Positions 8,357-16,498 of a stretch of DNA of 64,000 bases are shown here, piece by piece (the stretch's first letter is position 1; the number at the start of each line of letters is the position of its first letter). The translations under genes and the position numbers were made by a program. The stretch comes from Rhodococcus triatomae BKS 15-14 (lineage in GTDB: Bacteria > Actinomycetota > Actinomycetes > Mycobacteriales > Mycobacteriaceae). Under the pieces are notes generated by a model. That model saw only the letters and a list, made by a program, of their open reading frames with translations, searched no databases and had not been told where the DNA came from. Where the stretch lies: the NCBI GenBank assembly GCA_000341795.1, contig AODO01000038.1, forward strand, positions 1 through 64,000, read 5' to 3'.

Positions 8357-9342
8357 GCGGGAATCTGACGCACCTCGACGACGAGGGCCGCGCCCGGATG
8401 GTCGACGTGAGCGCCAAGGCGAACACCACGCGTATCGCGGTCGCCGCCGGTGAACTGCAGACCACTCCCGAGGTCGTCGCACTGGTCCGGGCGGACGACA
8501 TGCCCAAGGCCGACGTGCTCGCCACCGCCCGGATCGCCGGCATCGCGGGCGCCAAGCGCACCTCCGAGCTCATTCCCCTGTGCCATCAGCTCGCACTGTC
8601 GTCGGTCAAGGTCGAGTTCGGCTTCACCGAATCGACCATCACCATCGAGGCCCGCGCGAAGACCACAGGGCAGACCGGCGTGGAGATGGAGGCACTCACC
8701 GCCGTGGCCGTCGCCGGACTGACGTTGCACGACATGGTGAAGGCGGTGGATCCCGCCGCGGTGCTGAACGGAGTCCGGCTGCTGACGAAGTCCGGCGGCA
8801 AGCGCGGGAACTGGGTGCGCGAGGACGCGGTCTCGGCACCGACGGTGGAATCCGAGCCGGCGTCGGAGCGGTCGGCGGTCGTTCTGGTGGCATCGACCGC
8901 CGGCGCCGCGGGAACCCGGACCGACACCACCGGCCCGGCGCTCGCCGACTGGCTCGGCGGGCTCGGCTTCACGGTCCGCGGGCCGCTCGTGTGCGCGGAC
9001 GCGGACATCGACGCCGGTCTCGCGGAGGCACTGCGCGGCGCGCCTGCACTGGTGGTCACCACCGGGGGCACCGGCGCCTCGCCCACCGACCGCACCCCGG
9101 AGGCCACCGCGGCGGTGCTCGATCGTGAGCTCCCAGGTCTGGCGGAGGCCATGCGCCGCAAGGGAACCGAGAAGATCGCTCACGCCTCGCTGAGCCGAGG
9201 GCTCGCCGGACTCGTCGGACGTACCGTGGTCGTGAACCTGCCGGGCTCCCCCGGCGGGGTGCGGGACGGCATGGCGGTCCTGGAACCGGTACTCGATCAC
9301 CTGCTCGCGCAGGTCGCAGGCGGAGGAATGCACGATGAGTGA
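8353..9342 (+). CDS. moaCB: Bifunctional MoaC-MoaB (MogA-like) fusion
   Basis: 329 aa from a GTG that overlaps the moeA stop by 4 nt. Residues about 1-155 are MoaC, cyclic pyranopterin monophosphate synthase (MVDVSAKANTTRIA, LIPLCHQLAL, VEMEALTAVAVAGLT, MVKAVD). After a short linker, residues about 175-320 are a MoaB/MogA-type adenylyltransferase (VVTTGGTGASPTDRTPEAT, NLPGSPGG). The fusion joins an early and a late step of molybdenum cofactor synthesis in one polypeptide; it is known in rhodococci and some other actinobacteria. Confidence 0.93.
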   Translation: MSGNLTHLDDEGRARMVDVSAKANTTRIAVAAGELQTTPEVVALVRADDMPKADVLATARIAGIAGAKRTSELIPLCHQLALSSVKVEFGFTESTITIEARAKTTGQTGVEMEALTAVAVAGLTLHDMVKAVDPAAVLNGVRLLTKSGGKRGNWVREDAVSAPTVESEPASERSAVVLVASTAGAAGTRTDTTGPALADWLGGLGFTVRGPLVCADADIDAGLAEALRGAPALVVTTGGTGASPTDRTPEATAAVLDRELPGLAEAMRRKGTEKIAHASLSRGLAGLVGRTVVVNLPGSPGGVRDGMAVLEPVLDHLLAQVAGGGMHDE

Positions 9343-9748
9343 CCTGCTGGCAGCGATCTCCGACCAGCCTCTCGATCCGGCCGCGGTCGATGCCGCCGTC
9401 GCAGGCCCGGAGCACGGTGCGGTGGTCCTGTTCTCCGGCGTCGTGCGCAATCACGATGAGGGGCAGTCCGTTACCGCTCTCGAATACTCGGCGCACCCCG
9501 ACGCGGAGTCCTTCCTGCGCCGCTGTTGCGAACAGGTGTCCGCCGAGTCCGGACTGCCGGTGGCGGCGGTGCACCGGGTCGGCGCGCTGACGATCGGCGA
9601 CCTGGCGCTGGTCGCGGCGGTCGCTGCGCCCCACCGCGCCGAGGCGTTCGCGGCGTGCTCGCTGCTCGTGGAGCGGATCAAGGCCGAGGTCCCGATCTGG
9701 AAGCGCCAGCACTTCGTGGGCGGCGTCACCGAGTGGGTCGGCCTGTAG
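9335..9748 (+). CDS. moaE: Molybdopterin synthase catalytic subunit MoaE
   Basis: 137 aa; the ATG overlaps the end of the moaC-moaB fusion by 8 nt. The family features are GAVVLFSGVVRNHDEG, LEYSAHPDAE, HRVG, and the catalytic lysines in ERIKAEVPIWKRQHF. With MoaD it adds two sulfurs to cyclic pyranopterin monophosphate. Last gene of the moeA-moaCB-moaE operon. Confidence 0.95.
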   Translation: MSDLLAAISDQPLDPAAVDAAVAGPEHGAVVLFSGVVRNHDEGQSVTALEYSAHPDAESFLRRCCEQVSAESGLPVAAVHRVGALTIGDLALVAAVAAPHRAEAFAACSLLVERIKAEVPIWKRQHFVGGVTEWVGL

Positions 9749-10131
9749 GGCGCACCGAATGTCACACGAACGTTCACACCAATGTCGTTGGGCGCCACCG
9801 CTGACCGACGACGGCTCGAGTCGGCCCCGAGGGATCGACGTGTAACCCGGTGCGGCCGACGGCCCACGTCGACCGACCGGGGCGCGACCCCGGAGTGTGA
9901 CCCAGGCAACGGCAGGCACCCCACGCGGTCCGCTATGCTGACATCACTCGGCGCGAGCTTCACGGCGCCAGCCGTCGTGGATCGGTTTTCACGTGCCAGG
10001 CACGAACTCTTCTTACGGCGATCGATGTTGCCCACCGGCAATCTCGCCAACACTTGTGCCGATGTCGCACCCGGACCCGCGGTCCCGTGCCGATCGGCGC
10101 AACCCGATGCCCGAAAGGCACTCGCACACAC
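9749..10131 (+). other. 383-bp gap: upstream region and probable long 5' leader of the helicase gene
   Basis: No credible gene is visible. TATGCT at 9934-9939 is a possible -10 box; the -35 is poor. If used, it gives an untranslated leader of about 185 nt before the helicase ATG. Long leaders are common for cold-inducible DEAD-box helicase genes, but I see no recognisable riboswitch or cold-box motif. Confidence 0.35.
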
Positions 10132-11700
10132 ATGACAGCGACCTTCGCCGAACTCGGCGTGCCCGCTCCCCTCGTGACAGCTCTCACCGGCGCCGGAATC
10201 AGCGCGCCGTTCCCGATCCAGGTCGACACGCTCCCCGACACCCTCGCAGGCCGGGACGTCCTCGGACGCGGGAAGACCGGCAGCGGCAAGACCCTCGCCT
10301 TCTCGATTCCGATGGCAGCCCGCCTCGCCGGTTCGACCGCGTCCCGGCGCCGCGCGAGCCAGCCCCGCGGACTGGTTCTCGCCCCGACCCGTGAGCTCGC
10401 GACCCAGATCACCGCGACACTGGAGCCGCTCGCCTCCGCCGCCGGACTCAGGGTGACCACCATCTTCGGAGGCGTCTCCCAGCACCGGCAGGTCAAGGCG
10501 CTCGAAGCGGGTGTCGACATCGTCGTGGCCTGCCCCGGCCGTCTCGAGGACCTGATGAAGCAGCGTCTCGTGTTCCTCGACGCCGTCGAGATCACCGTGC
10601 TCGACGAGGCCGATCACATGGCCGATCTCGGCTTCCTGCCCGGCGTGACCCGCATTCTCAAGGCCACGCCCACCGGCGGCCAGCGACTGTTGTTCTCGGC
10701 AACGCTCGACAACGGTGTCGACGTCCTCGTCAAGAAGTTCCTGACCAACGAGGTTCTGCACTCCGTGGACGAGGCGAACTCGCCTGTCGCGGCCATGACC
10801 CACCACATCTTCGACGTCTCGGGCGCGGCGGACAAGAAGGATCTCGTACACAAACTGGCATCCGGTACCGGTCGCCGAATCCTGTTCATGCGCACCAAGC
10901 ATCAGGCACGCAAGCTCGCCAAGCAGCTCACGGAGGCGGGCATCCCGTCCGTCGACCTGCACGGCAATCTCTCGCAGAACGCCCGCGACCGCAACCTCGC
11001 CGCGTTCTCGTCGGGTGAGGCACGGGTTCTCGTCGCGACCGACGTCGCGGCCCGCGGTGTCCACGTCGACGACGTGGAACTCGTCGTGCACGTCGACCCG
11101 CCCGCCGAGCACAAGGCGTACCTGCATCGCTCGGGCCGCACCGCGCGTGCCGGCAGCGCAGGCGACGTCGTCACGGTGGTCCTCCCGGAGCAGCGCAAGG
11201 ATCTCGCGGTCCTGATGCGCAAGGCCAAGATCACGGTCACCCCCCAGCAGGTCACCGCGAGCTCCGCTGCCGTCACCGAACTGGTCGGCGAGATCGCTCC
11301 GCACGTCGTGCCCGTGCCGAAGCCGGTGGCACAGCCGGCGGGCCAGGGCGGCGGTCGCCGTGGCGGCGGGCAGCGCGGCCGAGGCGGCAACGGAGGCCAG
11401 GGCGGCGGATCGCGGCGACAGCAGGAGACGTCGGCGTCCGGCACCGAGAGGCGCAGCGGCACAGCGGGTTCCACCACCCGCTCGACCGGGGGCCGGGGAC
11501 GCGACGCCGCAGCCCGCACCGGCGGCGAGCGCGGCGGTACCCGGAACGGGCGGAACGGGGCGTCCGCCGGCCGCACCGGCTCCGGCAACGCACGTGGCCG
11601 CTCGTCCAGCCCCGTCACCGTCTACAGCAGCGAGACGCCGAGCACGGACACCTCGCGCGGCGGCGACAACAGGCGGCGCCGACGCGCGACCCGTCCGTAG
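10132..11700 (+). CDS. DEAD-box RNA helicase with RGG-rich tail
   Basis: 522 aa from ATG 10132. Helicase motifs occur in order: PFPIQ (Q motif), GKTGSGKT (I, about residue 46), PTRELA, DEAD at about 158, SAT at about 188, and in the second RecA domain ATDVAARGVHV and HRSGRTARAG. From about residue 400 the protein becomes a low-complexity tail rich in Gly, Arg, Ser and Thr with RGG-like segments, typical of RhlE-type helicases acting in ribosome assembly and RNA decay at low temperature. The tail probably binds RNA non-specifically and may favour condensates (inference). Confidence 0.92.
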   Translation: MTATFAELGVPAPLVTALTGAGISAPFPIQVDTLPDTLAGRDVLGRGKTGSGKTLAFSIPMAARLAGSTASRRRASQPRGLVLAPTRELATQITATLEPLASAAGLRVTTIFGGVSQHRQVKALEAGVDIVVACPGRLEDLMKQRLVFLDAVEITVLDEADHMADLGFLPGVTRILKATPTGGQRLLFSATLDNGVDVLVKKFLTNEVLHSVDEANSPVAAMTHHIFDVSGAADKKDLVHKLASGTGRRILFMRTKHQARKLAKQLTEAGIPSVDLHGNLSQNARDRNLAAFSSGEARVLVATDVAARGVHVDDVELVVHVDPPAEHKAYLHRSGRTARAGSAGDVVTVVLPEQRKDLAVLMRKAKITVTPQQVTASSAAVTELVGEIAPHVVPVPKPVAQPAGQGGGRRGGGQRGRGGNGGQGGGSRRQQETSASGTERRSGTAGSTTRSTGGRGRDAAARTGGERGGTRNGRNGASAGRTGSGNARGRSSSPVTVYSSETPSTDTSRGGDNRRRRRATRP

Positions 11701-11709
11701 TCGCGGCAC

Positions 11710-11750
11710 CGATCGAGCCCGCAGCGCCCAACGCGCTGCGGGCTCGATCG
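11710..11750. terminator. Strong bidirectional terminator
   Basis: Two 17-nt arms (11710-11726, 11734-11750) are perfectly complementary around a 7-nt loop, between the convergent helicase and GTPase genes. Confidence 0.8.
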
Positions 11751-11782
11751 CGTTCCGCCCGACGCGGGACCGCCGCGGGCGG

Positions 11783-12847
11783 TCAGGACTCGACGACGTA
11801 GCGGTGGACGGCGGTCATCGCCTCGGGCCCGTCGTCGGCAGACGGATCGGCGACGCACCGCACGAGATCACGCTCGATCGCCCCGGTGTCGATGTCCGCG
11901 CCGATCAGGACGAGCTCTGTGCGCCGGTGCACACCGCGTCCCCACGGCGCCCGGTCGAACCGGATGTGCCGGCCGACGGTCTGCACGAGGTATCGCTCGG
12001 TGTGGCCCTCGATCCCGAAGTACACGAAGCCCTTCACCCGGTACAGGCCGGACGGCGGCTCCTCCAGGAAGTGCGCGAGGGCCCGCGGAGCCATCGGTGC
12101 GGCCGAGGTGAAGGTGATGCTGCGGTATCCGTCGTGCAGGTGGGTGTGCCCGTCTCCGCCGTGGCACTGCTCCTGCTCGAGCAGCAACTCGTCGAGACGC
12201 AACTGGCGTGGCTCGTCGTCGACACGGACGACCTCGTCGAACAGCAGTCGCGGATCGATCCGACCGTGGGTGGTGGTGAGCACGGGAGCACGTTCGGCCA
12301 ACCCTCCGATGCGATTCCGGACGGCGTCCGCCTCGCCGACGGACAGCAGGTCGGTCTTGTTCAGCACCACCAGATCGGCCATCCGCACGTGCAGGTCGAG
12401 TTCGGGGTGGCGGGTCCGGTTGACCTCGAATTCGGCGCCGTCGACGAGAACCACGAGCCCGCCGTAGCCGATGTGGGGGTTTTCGCTGCCGAGGATCATG
12501 CGTACGAGGGTCCGCGGCTCGGCGAGGCCGCTCGCCTCGACGACGATGACGTCGATGTCCGCCCGGGTGAGGCGGTCGAGCATCGCGTCCATCTCCTCGA
12601 CGTCGACGGCGCAGCACAGGCAGCCGTTGCTCAGGGACACGGTGGAGTCGACCTGGCCGGCGACGAGCATCGAGTCGATGCCGACCGATCCGAAGTCGTT
12701 GACGATCACACCGATCCGGACACCGTGATGTCCCCGAAGGAGATGGTTGAGCAGGCTCGTCTTGCCGGATCCGAGGAACCCGGCCACCAACACGACCGGG
12801 ATCAACCGCCGCGCCACCCGCACCTCCCTGCTCGATCGGGTGTCCAT
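11783..12847 (-). CDS. COG0523 (CobW/ZNG-type) GTPase, metallochaperone
   Basis: 354 aa from ATG 12847; GTG 12817 (VARRLIPVVLVAG) is a credible alternative. It has the Walker A loop GFLGSGKT, the family metal-binding motif GCLCC, EASGLAEP, NKTD, and the C-terminal CobW_C domain (YRVKGFVYF). A short His/Asp-rich stretch, HGGDGHTHLHDGY, lies between domains and may bind metal. COG0523 proteins load zinc or other metals into target enzymes. No cobalamin genes are nearby, so a zinc or generic metallochaperone role is more likely than CobW. No Zur box was recognised. Confidence 0.88.
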   Translation of the reverse strand: MDTRSSREVRVARRLIPVVLVAGFLGSGKTSLLNHLLRGHHGVRIGVIVNDFGSVGIDSMLVAGQVDSTVSLSNGCLCCAVDVEEMDAMLDRLTRADIDVIVVEASGLAEPRTLVRMILGSENPHIGYGGLVVLVDGAEFEVNRTRHPELDLHVRMADLVVLNKTDLLSVGEADAVRNRIGGLAERAPVLTTTHGRIDPRLLFDEVVRVDDEPRQLRLDELLLEQEQCHGGDGHTHLHDGYRSITFTSAAPMAPRALAHFLEEPPSGLYRVKGFVYFGIEGHTERYLVQTVGRHIRFDRAPWGRGVHRRTELVLIGADIDTGAIERDLVRCVADPSADDGPEAMTAVHRYVVES

Positions 12848-13158
12848 CGTAGTGGCCCTCCGCCGCCTCGCCCGGGCATCGCACCGGACGGTGACGCGGC
12901 GCATGCCCCCGGAGCACCGATCCGACGGCGCCCTGACGTCGCCGAGTGTTCACTCGGCGGAAACGTGCGAGAAATCCCCAGTACACGGCCGTTCGTATTG
13001 TGGCGTCGCTCACATTTCCGAAGAAAAGCCGGTCGCATCACACAGGCACACCTGAACGTTGCGGCTCCCTGATTATCTCGGTGTAATAACGGCGCGTTAC
13101 ATGTCGTTCCGGCATGCTTCACGCATCCAGGACCTCACCTTCCGTGAAAGAGAACCTC
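12848..13158. other. 311-bp intergenic region between divergent genes
   Basis: The region lies between the COG0523 GTPase and the secreted protein. It is less GC-rich near 13060-13110, where TAATAA-like sequence (about 13083-13090) could serve as a -10 for the plus-strand gene. A short inverted repeat CGAGTG-TT-CACTCG occurs near 12941-12956. No gene or RNA was recognised. Confidence 0.3.
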
Positions 13159-13869
13159 ATGAAGCGAACTGCTGCCGTGGTCGGCGCACTGGGATTGACC
13201 ATCGGCCTCGGCGCCGGGGTTGCCACCGCGAACGCTCCGGTCGAGCCGGCCCCCGCGGAGGCCGTTCCCGCCGAGGCCACTGCCACGGAATCCGAGCCGG
13301 ACGAGTTCGCGACCGGGTCGATGGCGATCGACACCATCGTGCGCGCCGCCAACGAGGAGGACGCCGCCGGCGCCGTGGCGACCGCCGTCGGCACGATGAC
13401 GGTCGACGGACTGCGCGAGTGCGGACTGGGCATGCTGATCGGCACCACGACCGACGAGTTCACTCCCCGCAACGTCGGCACCTTCCTCAGCGTGGCGGGC
13501 AAGCGCCTGGTCGCGATCGCCCAGGGTCCCGCCGCCGTCGTCTCGGTGGTCGCGGGCGGCTGCGTGGAACGCTCTCTCCTCATGGCGTTCGACGTCCCGG
13601 CGGGGCACGCGAAGATCAGTGGATCTGTCGCGTCGCTGGCCCTCGGCGGCCTGCTCGGCACCGGCCTGCTCGCCACCGCTTCAAGCGACACCGGCCTGCT
13701 CGACGCCGCGTCGTCCGACACCGCATCCGCCGACAGCGCGTCCTCCGACACCTCGTCTGCTGACACCGCATCCGCCGACACCGGGTCGGAGGGACTGCTC
13801 GACGCGGGCTCGCTCGCGGCCAGCGAGCCGGTCTCGGAGACTCTCATGGCCGGCACCGCCGGACTCTGA
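13159..13869 (+). CDS. Secreted protein with Ser/Asp/Ala-rich C-terminal repeats
   Basis: 236 aa from ATG 13159; AGAG about 7 nt upstream is a weak ribosome site. Residues 1-25 form a classical signal peptide ending ATANA. A Pro/Glu/Ala-rich segment and a globular region of about 110 residues with two Cys (ECGLGM, GGCVE) follow. From about residue 175 the sequence is built of short repeats of the type SSDTASAD, ending in SEGLLDAGSLAASEP. I do not recognise the family. The low-complexity acidic tail suggests a cell-wall-spanning or surface-displayed protein. Confidence 0.75.
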   Translation: MKRTAAVVGALGLTIGLGAGVATANAPVEPAPAEAVPAEATATESEPDEFATGSMAIDTIVRAANEEDAAGAVATAVGTMTVDGLRECGLGMLIGTTTDEFTPRNVGTFLSVAGKRLVAIAQGPAAVVSVVAGGCVERSLLMAFDVPAGHAKISGSVASLALGGLLGTGLLATASSDTGLLDAASSDTASADSASSDTSSADTASADTGSEGLLDAGSLAASEPVSETLMAGTAGL

Positions 13870-13887
13870 TCCCCCCGGAACCCGCGA

Positions 13888-13922
13888 CGAGGGCCGGACA
13901 CCGTGACGGTGTCCGGCCCTCG
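13888..13922. terminator. Strong bidirectional terminator
   Basis: A 16-bp perfect stem (13888-13903 with 13907-13922) closes on a 3-nt loop between the convergent secreted-protein and amidase genes. Confidence 0.85.
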
Positions 13923-13938
13923 TTGCGCCGGCGCCGGG

Positions 13939-15027
13939 TCAGGCGAGAAGGTCGAGCAGAGTGTCCAGCAACTCGGCGAACACTCCGAGGTCCTGCTCGT
14001 TCGCCAGTTCCTGCACGATGTCGAGGTCGAGCGCCGACAGCAGGGTCCGCAACAGTTCGAGACCCTGGCCGACCACCGAGGGGGACGCGGCCTCTTCCGG
14101 ATTCTGTGCGGGCGACGAGTCGCCGGTCACGGAGGCGTCGGAGGGAGCCGGGTCCGGCGCCGTCGCCGCACCTGGTGTGGTCGCCCCGCTCGGATCCGGG
14201 GACGGGGCGGCGGCCGCCTCACCCATCAGGTAGTCGACCGCGCCCACGATGATCGCGACCGCGTGCTTGAGACGTCCGTCCTGACTCTCCAGGACCGCCG
14301 CGTCGTCGGGGTTCGACCCGTTGCCCATCTCGACGAACGCGAGCGGCACCGTGGTGAGCGCGGGACCCGCGAGGTCGGAGCGGGACTGGATGCCGTCGAC
14401 GACGCCGGCGTAGTTGGCGGGAACGAAACCGGCCTCGCGGTACGCGTCCCGGATCGCGACGGTCGCGGCATTGCCTGCACCCGACTGGACCTCCTCGACC
14501 GTCGCGTCGGGCACCGGGAGCGTGGGCACGATCAGGTGGAACCCGCGCGCCGTCGGTCCCTGCCCGGCGGCGGTGGAGTCGGCGTGGATGCTGACGGCGA
14601 GATCGGCTCCCGACGCATTCGCCGCCCGCGCTCGCTCGTCGACGCAGCCACCCCAGCCGCTGTCGTCCTGTCGGCTCAGTTCGACCGCCGCCCCCAGCTT
14701 CTCCAGCCCGGCCTTGACCAGCTGTGCGACATCCCAGGTGATGGTGTGCTCCGGCACCCCACCGAGAGTCGTCATGCCGGTCGTCTGACAGTCCTTGGTA
14801 CCGCCGCGACCGTCGTCGACCTGACGCGAGAGATCCTCGTCGTGGGCGGTGCCCTGGTGACCGGGGTCGAGGAACACGGTGCGGCCGGCGAGCGGCGTCG
14901 TCGCCGCGGCGCCCTCGGCGACCGGGGCGGGGTCGGCGGCGGTGGCCGGCTGCGCACCGGCCACCGGCGTGAGTGCCACGGTCATCGCGATCGCCGCGAA
15001 GCCCGCCGTGAGAAAGGTCTTGGTCAT
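13939..15027 (-). CDS. N-acetylmuramoyl-L-alanine amidase (Ami1/Rv3717-like)
   Basis: 362 aa from ATG 15027; an in-frame GTG at 15090 would add 21 residues before the signal peptide. Residues 1-25 are a signal peptide (AAIAMTVALTPVAGA). The zinc amidase_3 domain spans about residues 48-265, with FLDPGHQG (His57), SIHADS and FVEMGN giving the metal ligands and catalytic Glu. A Pro/Ala/Ser linker and a Leu/Asp-rich C-terminal segment follow. It cleaves the amide between MurNAc and the stem peptide in the cell wall during division and turnover. Confidence 0.9.
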   Translation of the reverse strand: MTKTFLTAGFAAIAMTVALTPVAGAQPATAADPAPVAEGAAATTPLAGRTVFLDPGHQGTAHDEDLSRQVDDGRGGTKDCQTTGMTTLGGVPEHTITWDVAQLVKAGLEKLGAAVELSRQDDSGWGGCVDERARAANASGADLAVSIHADSTAAGQGPTARGFHLIVPTLPVPDATVEEVQSGAGNAATVAIRDAYREAGFVPANYAGVVDGIQSRSDLAGPALTTVPLAFVEMGNGSNPDDAAVLESQDGRLKHAVAIIVGAVDYLMGEAAAAPSPDPSGATTPGAATAPDPAPSDASVTGDSSPAQNPEEAASPSVVGQGLELLRTLLSALDLDIVQELANEQDLGVFAELLDTLLDLLA

Positions 15028-15227
15028 CGTGAGATGGGAGCGCCGTCCCGGCGCACCGCTCTCCTTTCGGCCGACTGGTCGAGCTGCCACTTCAGCACCT
15101 CAGGTCACAGGCGAACCAAGTGAACCATTCGACACAGCGGTCACGGGAGTGCTCCACCCCTCCGGAGCGGGAACCGATGACGTTCCGTGACCTTCGCCCT
15201 CATCGGCGCGGCGAGCGACGACGCGCC

Positions 15228-16277
15228 TCAGATGTGGAACAGCATCGTCTCGGCGGTCAGCCCCGGACCGAAGGCCATCGCACAGCCCGCGCCGGTCGGA
15301 CCCCCTTCCTCGGCACGTTTCATGATCTCGGCGAGGACGAACAGGATCGTGGCCGACGACATGTTGCCGTAGTTCTCCAGGACGTGCCGTGACGCCGACA
15401 GCGCGTCGGGCGCGAGCTCGATGCCGTCCTGCACCGCGTCGAGAATGGACCGCCCACCCGGATGGACCGCCCAGAGATCGATCGACTCCTTCGACGCGCC
15501 CGCGAGTATCTCCTTGAGGTTGGGGCCGTCGAGCGCCCGCCCGAGGGCGCCGGGCACCTTCCCGGACAGCACCATGTCGAATCCGATGTCACCGATGCGC
15601 CAGGTGATGAGATCCGCCGATTCGGGCACCATGACCGCCTTGAACGAGTCCATCGCGATGCCCTCCTCGTCGCCCGTCACGAGGACTGCCGCGCAACCGT
15701 CGCCGAACACGAGGAACGACAGCATCGTCTCGAGCGATTCGGACCGCTGCAGGTGCAGCGAGCACAACTCCAGACTGACGACCAGGACGCGGGCGTTCGG
15801 TTCGGACCTGACGATGTGGTGCGCGAGCTTGAGCCCGTTGATTCCTGCGAAGCAACCCATGAACCCGATCTGCGTGCGCTCCACCGACCGGGGCACGCCG
15901 CACCGCTTGATGATCTCGAAATCGATTCCAGGCGAATAGAACCCCGTGCAGGTGATGACGATCAGGTGAGTGATCTCCGCGGCCCTGTCACCGAGTTCGA
16001 GCCCGTCGACGGCGCGGACCGCGAGGTCCGGTGCACTGCGCTCGAACTCGATCATGCGCGTCTCGGTGTTCACCGTGTTGGGGTCGTCACCGTAGAACGT
16101 CGCGGGCGAGCCGATACCCGCGTAGCGGTGGGAGATCTGCGACCGGTCCGCCATCCGACGGAACAGCAGTTGCTTGCGCCGCTCGGTGAACGTCGCGTCC
16201 GCGAACTCGACGAATGCCTGATGGACGTCGTGTTCGGGCACCACGGTACTGATGCGATTGATGTGGGCAGTGGTCAT
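15228..16277 (-). CDS. Type III polyketide synthase
   Basis: 349 aa from ATG 16277. The catalytic triad of the chalcone synthase superfamily is present: Cys142 in GFMGCFAG, His272 in WAVHPGG, Asn305 in NYGNMSSAT. These homodimeric enzymes condense an acyl-CoA starter with malonyl-CoA units to resorcinols or pyrones. No methyltransferase or oxidase lies beside it, but a glycosyltransferase is divergently encoded 221 bp away, so the product may be glycosylated (inference). Rhodococcal homologues exist; the product here is unknown. Confidence 0.93.
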   Translation of the reverse strand: MTTAHINRISTVVPEHDVHQAFVEFADATFTERRKQLLFRRMADRSQISHRYAGIGSPATFYGDDPNTVNTETRMIEFERSAPDLAVRAVDGLELGDRAAEITHLIVITCTGFYSPGIDFEIIKRCGVPRSVERTQIGFMGCFAGINGLKLAHHIVRSEPNARVLVVSLELCSLHLQRSESLETMLSFLVFGDGCAAVLVTGDEEGIAMDSFKAVMVPESADLITWRIGDIGFDMVLSGKVPGALGRALDGPNLKEILAGASKESIDLWAVHPGGRSILDAVQDGIELAPDALSASRHVLENYGNMSSATILFVLAEIMKRAEEGGPTGAGCAMAFGPGLTAETMLFHI

Positions 16278-16498
16278 TGAGGCACTCCGAAACAGACGAG
16301 GGGGTAGCGGGACGTGACCGCGAAGAACGAAGGATCACCAACTGGACACTCGTACAGGGGGATTCGAGGCCAGGTTCGGGTGAACCCTCGGCAGCGCTGA
16401 AGTTAGCGCACCCTTATCGTCGACGCAAGCGGTAGGTTGTCGCCTGCCACCTCACCCGCTCGTCGACGCGTCGCCGAGCCACCCCCGAAAGGACCTGC

